Source: Anaerolineae bacterium
Lineage (GTDB): Bacteria > Chloroflexota > Anaerolineae > JAFGEY01
Length of the DNA: 23,435 nt
Direction of reading: 5' to 3'
Assembly: GCA_016929205.1 (NCBI GenBank)
Contig: JAFGJF010000051.1
Span: 1 to 23,435 of the forward strand
This document shows, piece by piece, positions 13,193 to 19,562 of this stretch. The notes under the pieces are model-generated. The model had not been told where the DNA came from, ran no database searches, and saw nothing but the letters and a program-made list of their open reading frames with translations. Numbering within the stretch: the first letter of the stretch is position 1; each line of letters starts with the position of its first letter. A program made the position numbers and the translations under genes.

Positions 13193-14008
13193 ATGAGCGG
13201 CGATGATTCAATCGTAAAACTGGTCAAAATCGGCTTTTCCGAGTACGAGGCCAAGGCCTACGTAGCCTTGCTTAGAGAAAACCCGATTACGGGATACCAA
13301 CTTTCCAAGCTCTCGGGCGTTCCACGCTCGATGATCTATGAGGTGTTGGGCAAGCTCACCGCTCGCGGTGCGGCAATGACCCTACACAAAGAGGGCGGCA
13401 TCAAATACGCCCCCATTCCCGCCGACGAGTTCCTCGATCAACTCCATCGTGAACATGAAGAGCTGACCAACATGCTCAAAGAAGAGTTGACCTCGCTTGA
13501 TGCCGCATCTGACCTTGAATACGTTTGGAATATTGAGGGGCACACCAACATTATGGCCAAGGCGGAGGAAATGATCGCTCAGGCTCAGTGCCGGATTTAT
13601 CTGTCGCTGTTGCCCGAAACGTTCCCGGCCCTGCAACCGGCATTGAGGGAGGCCATCGCACGCGACGTGCAAGTTGTACTGTACAGCACGGAAGCAGTGA
13701 GCCTCCCGGGCGGATGCGTGATTGCTACACCGGTCCCCGGACAAGCAAACGAGCGGGTGGAAGGATTGTGGCTGGTATTGGTCATTGATGGTCAAGAGGT
13801 GTTGATCGGCGAGCTGCTTACTGAAAACCAGGCACGCGCCTCCTGGACCGGCAGTCCACTGTTCGTCTTTGTTGCTGAACACCACTTGCGTACCGACCTT
13901 TACCTGCCAAGAGTACTAACCCTCTTGGGCGATCAAGCCCAAGACCTGATTCAGGAACAAGACCGCGAACTATTCGCCTGCGCATTTGAGAGCCGCATAG
14001 GCTGTTAA
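13193..14008 (+). CDS. TrmB family transcriptional regulator
   Basis: The 271-residue protein begins with the TrmB winged-helix domain (about 6-75): LVKIGFSEYEAKAYVALLRENPITGYQLSKLSGVPRSMIYEVLGKLTARGAAMTL, the standard family opening. A helical stretch (FLDQLHREHEELTNMLKEELTSL, about 83-105) probably dimerises it. The C-terminal part (about 110-265) looks like the regulatory sensor domain (AEEMIAQAQCRIYLSLLPETF, DVQVVLYSTEA), as in members that bind sugars or other effectors. The start ATG has AAGGAG 7 nt upstream. It heads a plus-strand series of methyltransferase and hydrolase genes after 71 nt and has a strong promoter with operator-like repeats, so it probably controls that set and itself. 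It is also divergent from the metalloprotease. The effector is unknown. Confidence 0.93.
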   Translation: MSGDDSIVKLVKIGFSEYEAKAYVALLRENPITGYQLSKLSGVPRSMIYEVLGKLTARGAAMTLHKEGGIKYAPIPADEFLDQLHREHEELTNMLKEELTSLDAASDLEYVWNIEGHTNIMAKAEEMIAQAQCRIYLSLLPETFPALQPALREAIARDVQVVLYSTEAVSLPGGCVIATPVPGQANERVEGLWLVLVIDGQEVLIGELLTENQARASWTGSPLFVFVAEHHLRTDLYLPRVLTLLGDQAQDLIQEQDRELFACAFESRIGC

Positions 14009-14046
14009 CTCGTCCTGGTCCCAAACGGTTCCGATCAGTTAACAGC
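14001..14046. repeat. 10-bp inverted repeat between the regulator and the methyltransferase genes
   Basis: GCTGTTAACT (14001-14010) and AGTTAACAGC (14037-14046) are perfect reverse complements around 26 nt. The left arm overlaps the TrmB stop codon. Each arm contains GTTAAC, which carries the same GTTA and TAAC half-words as the operator-like sites at 13130-13163. It could be a hairpin that sets regulator-to-enzyme ratio, or another TrmB binding site. No U-run follows, so it is not a typical intrinsic terminator. Confidence 0.55.
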
Positions 14047-14079
14047 TGCACTTCAGTTGCCAGACAGCGAGGTGAGAAA

Positions 14080-14859
14080 ATGCCACAACGCTCCGAACCA
14101 GACATATCCTATTTCGAACTACAGGCCTATGTGGGCACAACCAAGCACATGGGTGGGTTCGCAACCACTCAGGAGTTGCTCGCGCACTGCCCAGTCGACA
14201 AAGACACCACAATCCTTGAAATCGGCTGTGGTGTGGGAGCGACGAGCTGTTACCTGGCCCAAAAACATGGGTGCCATGTCGTCGGCGTCGATCTGCGTGA
14301 GTCGATGATCGATCGTGCCAACGAGCGCGCCCGAGATCTAGGCCTCACCGACCTGGTCGAATTCCGCGTTGCCGATGCGACGAAACTCCCCTTCGAGGAC
14401 GAACGTTTTGACATCGTATTTTGTGAGTCCGTCGCATCTTTCATCCAGGACAAACAGCACGTGGCTAACGAATTCGCACGTGTCAGTAAACGCGGCGGCT
14501 ACGTGGGGTTAAATGAGGAAATCTGGCTCAATTTTCCACCCGACGAAATCGCCGAACAGGTCAAGTTCATCTGGGACACCGATCTCGAGATCGTCACCGT
14601 CGAAGCGTGGAAAACCTTCTTGAGCAACGCCGGGCTGCAAAATTTGTGGATCAAGATCTATGCCTTTGATGCCAGGCGTGAAGCGACACAGCTAAAGCGC
14701 TACCGCTTTGTCGATACCTGGCGTATGCTGTGGCGGACGCTTGCCTTGTACATCAAAAGCCCGGCGTTCAGAACGTATATGAAAACGCATCGCAAACTGC
14801 CCAAGGATACGTTCCGGTACTTGGGCTATGCCTTGTTTTTGGGGAAAAAAAGTAGCTGA
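14080..14859 (+). CDS. Class I SAM-dependent methyltransferase
   Basis: The 259-residue protein has SAM-binding motif I ILEIGCGVGATS (45-56), the acidic post-I residue Asp71 in VVGVDLRES, VADATKLPF (98-105) as motif II region, and FDIVFCES (110-117). These are standard for class I (Rossmann-like) methyltransferases of the UbiE/sarcosine/sterol type. An N-terminal segment YFELQAYVGTTKHMGGF is similar to those of small-molecule methyltransferases with a lid. The C-terminal region (about 180-250) is helical and Arg/Lys-rich. The acceptor substrate cannot be read from the sequence. GAGGTGAGAAA before the ATG is a good ribosome site. It follows the TrmB regulator by 71 nt and precedes the ICMT-like gene by 19 nt, so all are probably one operon. 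Confidence 0.9.
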   Translation: MPQRSEPDISYFELQAYVGTTKHMGGFATTQELLAHCPVDKDTTILEIGCGVGATSCYLAQKHGCHVVGVDLRESMIDRANERARDLGLTDLVEFRVADATKLPFEDERFDIVFCESVASFIQDKQHVANEFARVSKRGGYVGLNEEIWLNFPPDEIAEQVKFIWDTDLEIVTVEAWKTFLSNAGLQNLWIKIYAFDARREATQLKRYRFVDTWRMLWRTLALYIKSPAFRTYMKTHRKLPKDTFRYLGYALFLGKKSS

Positions 14860-14878
14860 ACCTTCAAGAGGCAGCAAT

Positions 14879-15565
14879 ATGGATCAAAAAACGCAAACCG
14901 GTGTGCGAACCTGGTTCATTAAGCACATCGCTTTTATCCTCATCTTTGGTGCAGTGTTGTTCATCTCTGCCGGGAGGCTCAACTGGCTAGGCGGGTGGGC
15001 TTATCTCGCGGCGATGGCGATCAGCATGATCGCTAACGCACTGACCCTCAAACCCGACCTGCTGGCCGAGCGTTCGACGCGACAGGAGGGCAGCAAAAAC
15101 TGGGATCTCGTCCTGGCAACCTTTGTGGCATTAGGAGGACCGATCCTGACCCTCATCACTGGCGGAATCGACGTGCGCGACGCCTGGTCGCCGCCGCTAA
15201 TGCCGCTCATCGGCATCGTCGCCTGGGTGATCGGCATCTTGGGCGTGCTGCTGACCGTGTGGGCAATGGCCGCGAACGAATTCTTTTCTGGGTTGGTGCG
15301 CGTCCAGGCCGACCGCAGACATACCGTTGCCACAGGCGGCCCTTACCGTTACGTGCGCCACCCAGGATACGTGGGCGCGATTGTCTTTGACTTGACCGTA
15401 CCCTTCTTCCTTGGTTCGCTGTATGCCTTTGTCCCCGCCGGGCTCACCGTGCTGGCGATCATAGTCCGCACGGCACTGGAAGATACGACACTGCACGCTG
15501 AACTGGGAGGCTACCAAGATTACGCACAACGCGTGCGTTACCGTTTGTTACCGGGTATCTGGTAA
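14879..15565 (+). CDS. ICMT/PEMT-like membrane methyltransferase, copy 1
   Basis: The 228-residue integral membrane protein has about five helices (roughly 14-30, 35-56, 78-96, 107-130 and 166-195). Its C-terminal catalytic half has GPYRYVRHPGYVG (154-166), the signature of the isoprenylcysteine carboxylmethyltransferase/PEMT/NnrU group, then a long helix and RTALEDTTLHAELGGYQDYAQRVRYRLLPGIW. The group uses SAM to methylate carboxyl, thiol or amino groups of lipophilic acceptors; bacterial members may act on isoprenoids, thiols or lipids, and the acceptor is not known here. Start ATG 14879 has AAGAGG about 8 nt upstream; an earlier frame extension overlaps the previous gene and is rejected. 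It is paralogous to the gene at 16504 (same tail, RYRL-PGIW). Confidence 0.9.
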   Translation: MDQKTQTGVRTWFIKHIAFILIFGAVLFISAGRLNWLGGWAYLAAMAISMIANALTLKPDLLAERSTRQEGSKNWDLVLATFVALGGPILTLITGGIDVRDAWSPPLMPLIGIVAWVIGILGVLLTVWAMAANEFFSGLVRVQADRRHTVATGGPYRYVRHPGYVGAIVFDLTVPFFLGSLYAFVPAGLTVLAIIVRTALEDTTLHAELGGYQDYAQRVRYRLLPGIW

Positions 15566-15592
15566 ACGCGGTTCTTGCCAAAAGAGAGCGAT

Positions 15593-16507
15593 ATGAGTAA
15601 CATGCAAGGATTCGCCAACCCTCGGATCGCCAGACTGTACGGCGACGTTCCTGCCGATCTTGTTCAGGTCTTTCTTGAATTCCGGCAAACCCATCTCCCT
15701 GAGCGCATCGTGCTCAACGGCGTCGAATGGGAGGTTATCGCCGCTGGCCAGGGCGACCAACCGCTCCTGCTGCTGCCGGGAGCGCTCGGCACCGCGGTCT
15801 CGAGCTGGCAAAGCATCCTCCACTTTACCGGCGGATCCAACGCAGCACGCTATCGTCTCATCGTTCCCGGTTATCCCTTTGCCATTGATTCGATGGATGC
15901 CTTGGTTGATGGTATCGCTGCACTGCTCGATCGCCAGCACATCGACCGCGCGTTCGTACTCGGCGGATCCGGCGGCGGCTTTATCGCTCAAGCCTTCACT
16001 TATCGCCATGCAAGTCGCGTTGCCAAACTCGCCATCTCACTTGCCGGCCCGCCGAGCCCCGAGCGCGGAACCAAGATCGCGCAATCGCTGCGCTGGATGC
16101 AATGGCTGCCTATGTTTGTCCTCCGCGCCATGCTGAAAAAGAGCCTGCTCGGGCTGCTCGACACCGAGGATCCGGGCATCACCTTGATCGCTGCCTATAC
16201 GCGAGAGGTTATCGATCACCACATAACCCGGCAAGGGTTTCTGAACGCGTTCCGGCGTATGGTCGATTTTGACCTGCATAACCATGCTTCGATTGGCACC
16301 ATCGAGAACTGGCCCGCCGATATGCTGATTATGGTCGCCGAACAGGACCGGGCCACGCCGGAAGCGATTCGGCGCCAGATGGCCGGCCTGTACCCGCAGG
16401 CACGGATACATCTTTTTGCAGGCATTGGCCATACCGCGCCGCTGGCTCGATCGGACGAATACTATGCCACACTCGAGGCCTTTCTCGGCCAAGGAGCCAA
16501 ACCATGA
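15593..16507 (+). CDS. Alpha/beta hydrolase, cytosolic
   Basis: The 304-residue protein has an alpha/beta-hydrolase fold with the nucleophile elbow GGSGGG (Ser126), acid Asp252 in MVAEQDRATPE and His280 in AGIGHTAPL, a complete triad. HG-type oxyanion residues appear as LPGALGTAV (61-69). No signal peptide is present. Candidate activities are esterase, lipase, thioesterase or lactonase. Located between two ICMT-like methyltransferases, it is a plausible partner that removes or hydrolyses a methyl ester or a related group, but that is inference. Start ATG 15593 is chosen because the preceding TTG at 15575 adds only a few residues; the Shine-Dalgarno sequence AGAGAG is modest. The TGA overlaps the ATG of the second ICMT-like gene (ATGA), so the two are translationally coupled. 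Confidence 0.9.
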   Translation: MSNMQGFANPRIARLYGDVPADLVQVFLEFRQTHLPERIVLNGVEWEVIAAGQGDQPLLLLPGALGTAVSSWQSILHFTGGSNAARYRLIVPGYPFAIDSMDALVDGIAALLDRQHIDRAFVLGGSGGGFIAQAFTYRHASRVAKLAISLAGPPSPERGTKIAQSLRWMQWLPMFVLRAMLKKSLLGLLDTEDPGITLIAAYTREVIDHHITRQGFLNAFRRMVDFDLHNHASIGTIENWPADMLIMVAEQDRATPEAIRRQMAGLYPQARIHLFAGIGHTAPLARSDEYYATLEAFLGQGAKP

Positions 16508-17211
16508 CTGATCTCTACGACAAGACAGAATTGACCCGCCTGATCCGGGTTCGCATCATTCAACTGAGTGTGCAATTGACCGTAATCGGCGCCGCCCTGT
16601 TTATCTCGGCCGGCACGATACGCTGGACCATGGCCTGGGTATACCTGGCCTTGAGTCTGCTGATCTTGGCGACAAATGGCTACCTTTTGCTGCGATACAA
16701 CCCGGGTATCGTTGCCGAACGCGCGCAGCGCAAGGCCGATACCAAGCCTTGGGACAAGGTGATCACCTTGCTTTATGCGATCGCTATGTTTGCCATGCAG
16801 ATCGTCGCCGGGTTGGACAAGCGGTTTTCCTGGTCGAAGCCGCTGCCGGGTTGGGTGCTGCCCATCGCCCTGATCTTGTTTGTTTTGGGCAATGCGCTCG
16901 CCAATTGGGCGATGACCACCAACGCCTACTTTAGCACCACGGTGCGCATCCAGAACGAGCGAGGGCACCGCGTGTGCAGCAGCGGCCCCTACCGCTTTAT
17001 CCGGCATCCCGGCTACAGCGGCTGGATCCTCAGTTGGATTGGCACCCCCTTGCTGCTTGGCACGCTGTGGGCGCTTGTTGCATCTCTTGCTGCCACCCTG
17101 ATCATGATCGTCCGTACCATGCTCGAAGACCGGACGCTGCAAAACGAGCTGCCCGGTTACGCTGGATACGCCAGGCAGACGCGTTACCGGCTCGTGCCGG
17201 GCATCTGGTAA
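16504..17211 (+). CDS. ICMT/PEMT-like membrane methyltransferase, copy 2
   Basis: The 235-residue integral membrane protein has about five helices (roughly 20-38, 43-64, 86-103, 117-137 and 172-200). It carries the family signature SGPYRFIRHPGYSGW (160-174), then an amphipathic tail with MLEDRTLQNELPGYAGYARQTRYRLVPGIW. It is a paralogue of the gene at 14879: both have the same overall layout, a conserved AERA/ST-R segment near residue 70, and nearly the same C-terminus. The gene probably arose by duplication and the copies may act on related acceptors or as a pair. The ATG overlaps the preceding hydrolase TGA by 4 nt. The stop at 17211 is followed by 152 nt without clear terminator, after which a further methyltransferase gene starts, so the transcript may continue. 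Confidence 0.9.
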   Translation: MTDLYDKTELTRLIRVRIIQLSVQLTVIGAALFISAGTIRWTMAWVYLALSLLILATNGYLLLRYNPGIVAERAQRKADTKPWDKVITLLYAIAMFAMQIVAGLDKRFSWSKPLPGWVLPIALILFVLGNALANWAMTTNAYFSTTVRIQNERGHRVCSSGPYRFIRHPGYSGWILSWIGTPLLLGTLWALVASLAATLIMIVRTMLEDRTLQNELPGYAGYARQTRYRLVPGIW

Positions 17212-17363
17212 AGGAAGGCCAACGCGTGCAAGTCAATGGGGACGCGGAACTGTCAAGATTTTGGAGCATTATAATCAAAGAATGTGATCTGGTCTCGCTT
17301 GACGCATTCTTCATCTATAAACGTCAACATCAACTCACATAGAATTGGACAAGGAGACAATTT

Positions 17364-18050
17364 ATGACAACCTCAAAAAAGGATCACCCGCTCAGCATCT
17401 GGCAAATCGTCGTACTCAGCGTTGCCGGTTTGGTGCTCTTTTGGCTCTTTCCCGCCAAGCTGATTGCTCGTCTGGCTGCAAGACTGGGCAGGCGAGCCCC
17501 ATGCCCGTCGTCTTTGAGTTGGCTGGTCAACAGCCCCTTTCGCCGCTGGTATATGCGCCACGTGATCGAACGGATTGGCATCAAGCCCGGCGAAACTGTG
17601 TTGGAACTCGGGCCCGGCCCAGGCGCATTCACCGTGGAAGCTGCGCGGCGGCTGGGACCGAAAGGAAAACTGATCGTCGTCGACGTCCAACCGGTAATGA
17701 TCGCCCAGGTCGAAAAACGCGTGCGCCGAGCACGTCTCAACAATGTCGAGCTGCACATAGCCAACGCCTATGATTTGCCCGTTGAGGATGAAAGTGTAGA
17801 TCGCGCATTTTTGGTCACCGTACTGCCCGAAATTCCCAACCAGGCACGCGCCCTGGCCGAACTACGCCGCGTACTCAGACCTATGGGTATGCTCTCGATC
17901 ACCGAAGAATTCTTCGACCCCGATTATCAATTCCCGGTCGAGACATTGCGCCGCGCCGAAGCGTCCGGGTTTAGCCTGGAACGACGCTATGGGAACGTAT
18001 TTGCCTATACGCTCAACTTCTGGAAGGGCGAAGGCATCGCATACGACTAA
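17364..18050 (+). CDS. Membrane-anchored class I SAM-dependent methyltransferase
   Basis: The 228-residue protein starts with one transmembrane helix (IWQIVVLSVAGLVLFWLF, 12-29). A basic linker (KLIARLAARLGRRAP) places the enzyme on the cytoplasmic face of the membrane. The catalytic domain has motif I VLELGPGPGAFT (79-90), Asp107 in LIVVDVQP, ANAYDLPVEDESVDRAFLV and a C-terminal helical part. It resembles the UbiE/arsenite-methyltransferase group. A membrane anchor fits a lipophilic substrate and matches the membrane ICMT-like enzymes upstream. AAGGAG before ATG gives a good ribosome site. The 152-nt gap before it has a TATAAT at 17270-17275 but no fitting -35, so a separate promoter is unproven. 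Its stop is followed by a possible relic and the adaptor gene. Confidence 0.88.
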   Translation: MTTSKKDHPLSIWQIVVLSVAGLVLFWLFPAKLIARLAARLGRRAPCPSSLSWLVNSPFRRWYMRHVIERIGIKPGETVLELGPGPGAFTVEAARRLGPKGKLIVVDVQPVMIAQVEKRVRRARLNNVELHIANAYDLPVEDESVDRAFLVTVLPEIPNQARALAELRRVLRPMGMLSITEEFFDPDYQFPVETLRRAEASGFSLERRYGNVFAYTLNFWKGEGIAYD

Positions 18051-18069
18051 AAGGCACATAAAAATAGAC

Positions 18070-18207
18070 GTGTATTCTTCCAGCGGCGCCGAACATTCCA
18101 AGATCGTCGCCACCCTCATCGCTCAAGCGTTCAGGACAAACCAGGCTGACGTTGAACTGGTTCGCATCAAAGATATCCTGAAAGGCAGAACGCATAGGAG
18201 GTCCACA
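18070..18207 (+). pseudogene. Possible flavodoxin-like N-terminal relic in frame before the adaptor gene
   Basis: The 46 codons before the adaptor ATG are free of stops and in its frame. They read VYSSSGAEHSKIVATLIAQAF followed by ADVELVRIKDI, which resembles the first strand, phosphate loop and helix of flavodoxin-fold proteins (strand-SSxG-x-helix, then a DVELV-type strand). The remainder of such a domain is absent, and no ATG or Shine-Dalgarno sequence precedes it. The adaptor gene has its own strong site, so this stretch is probably the remains of a truncated gene. A chance open frame cannot be excluded. Confidence 0.35.
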
Positions 18208-19560
18208 ATGAAGAGCAAGACCATACTTGCAAGCATATTAGTTTTGATAATCCTTTTAGGCGGCTGCGCCCAGAAAACCGATCCGACAGCAACGCCCGTC
18301 GTCAAAAACCAATTTGCCCAGGTAGTGTCAGTCACGGGTGAGGTCATCCCGGCCACATGGGCGACGCTCAGCAGCAAGAGCGGCGGGACACTGGTCGATC
18401 TGTTGGTCGAACCAGGCGACCTGGTTGCGGAGGGCGATCTCTTGGCCCGTCTGGATACGGCAGATCTGGAATTGGCCTTAAAAATCGCACAAGAAAATGT
18501 GGCTGTACAACAGGCATCGCTGAACCAGCTCTTGGCCGGAGCCAGCGAGGCCGTCATTGCCCGCGCCGACCGCGACAACGCCTACCAGCTTGACCAGGCC
18601 GAAATCACACTCCAGCTCCAACAGCAGCAGTTGGAACAGGCACGCCAGCAAGATCTGGACAACGATGTGGCCATCGCCCAGGCCAATATCCGGCAACTTG
18701 AAGCCCAGATCGCCCAGGCTGCAGCTACAAGCCCGGCTCCCGAGGTCAAACTGGCCCAGGTGGAACTGGAACGCGCCAAAATCGCCCTCGACGACACGCA
18801 GGACGAATACAACAAGGCGCTGGATCGACCGTGGGAGGACCAGGACATCCGCGATGGCTGGGCCAAGCAGCTCAAGCAGGTCAAATTAAATTACGAGTCG
18901 GCCCAAGCACAACTTGACCGCGCGCTAAACGCGCAGCGAGCGCACACCCTCGGCCAAAATGCCCTCTCTGCACAGCTCGAAGCGGCCAAGGCAGCACTGG
19001 CCAAAACCGAGCACGTCAAGGAGACCTATGCTCTCACCCTGGGCATCATGGAAACCGAAATCACTTCCTCTCAGACCCAGATCGTTTACCTGGAAAGCTG
19101 GGATAACCCCTATCGTGACCCGGCGTCGGCGGACGAGATCGCCCGGATAGAAGCGTTGCTGCGCCAGGCGGAACTGGCTGCCGCCCAGGTAGAGCAGCAA
19201 ATCGGCGACGCTGAGTTGCGCGCGCCCTTTGGCGGCACCGTGGGAATGGTATATAGCCGGGAGGGCGAAATCATCACGCCGGGACAGCCACTCGTCATCC
19301 TCGGCGATTTGACCACCCTACGCGTCGAAACAACCGACCTGGACGAGATCGACATCGCTGAGGTCGAATTGGATCAGCGCGCGACACTGACCTTTGACGC
19401 CTTTCCCGACCAACTTTATGCTGGGCGTGTGACCCGCATCTCGCCGATGGCTGAATCGGGCACGGGAGGCGTCCACTATACCGTGATCATCGAGCTTGAT
19501 GCGCTGGACGACGGCATCAAATGGGGTATGACAGCCTTTGTGGACATTGAAGCCAAATAA
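18208..19560 (+). CDS. MacA/HlyD-like efflux adaptor lipoprotein
   Basis: The 450-residue product begins with a lipoprotein signal ending LLGGC (Cys20). The biotinyl-lipoyl-like half motif SSKSGGTLVDLLVEPGDLVAEGDLLARLD (about 50-80) is followed by an unusually long Gln/Ala/Leu-rich coiled coil (about 90-330). The second lipoyl half is AELRAPFGGTVGMVYSREGEIITPGQPLVILGDLTTL, and a beta-barrel region ends with the FVDIEAK terminus. This is the standard membrane fusion protein layout that bridges an inner-membrane ABC permease to the outside. AGGAGGT 6 nt before ATG 18208 is strong; upstream codons are in frame but excluded. The permease gene starts 2 nt after its stop, so the adaptor, permease and ATPase form one exporter. 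In a Chloroflexota cell, which may lack an outer membrane, its role may be a surface chaperone or lid. Confidence 0.92.
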   Translation: MKSKTILASILVLIILLGGCAQKTDPTATPVVKNQFAQVVSVTGEVIPATWATLSSKSGGTLVDLLVEPGDLVAEGDLLARLDTADLELALKIAQENVAVQQASLNQLLAGASEAVIARADRDNAYQLDQAEITLQLQQQQLEQARQQDLDNDVAIAQANIRQLEAQIAQAAATSPAPEVKLAQVELERAKIALDDTQDEYNKALDRPWEDQDIRDGWAKQLKQVKLNYESAQAQLDRALNAQRAHTLGQNALSAQLEAAKAALAKTEHVKETYALTLGIMETEITSSQTQIVYLESWDNPYRDPASADEIARIEALLRQAELAAAQVEQQIGDAELRAPFGGTVGMVYSREGEIITPGQPLVILGDLTTLRVETTDLDEIDIAEVELDQRATLTFDAFPDQLYAGRVTRISPMAESGTGGVHYTVIIELDALDDGIKWGMTAFVDIEAK

Positions 19561-19562
19561 CA

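Noticed and set aside
17270..17275. TATAAT as a separate promoter for the membrane-anchored methyltransferase
   Set aside because: No -35-like hexamer at 15-19 bp and no extended -10 TG.
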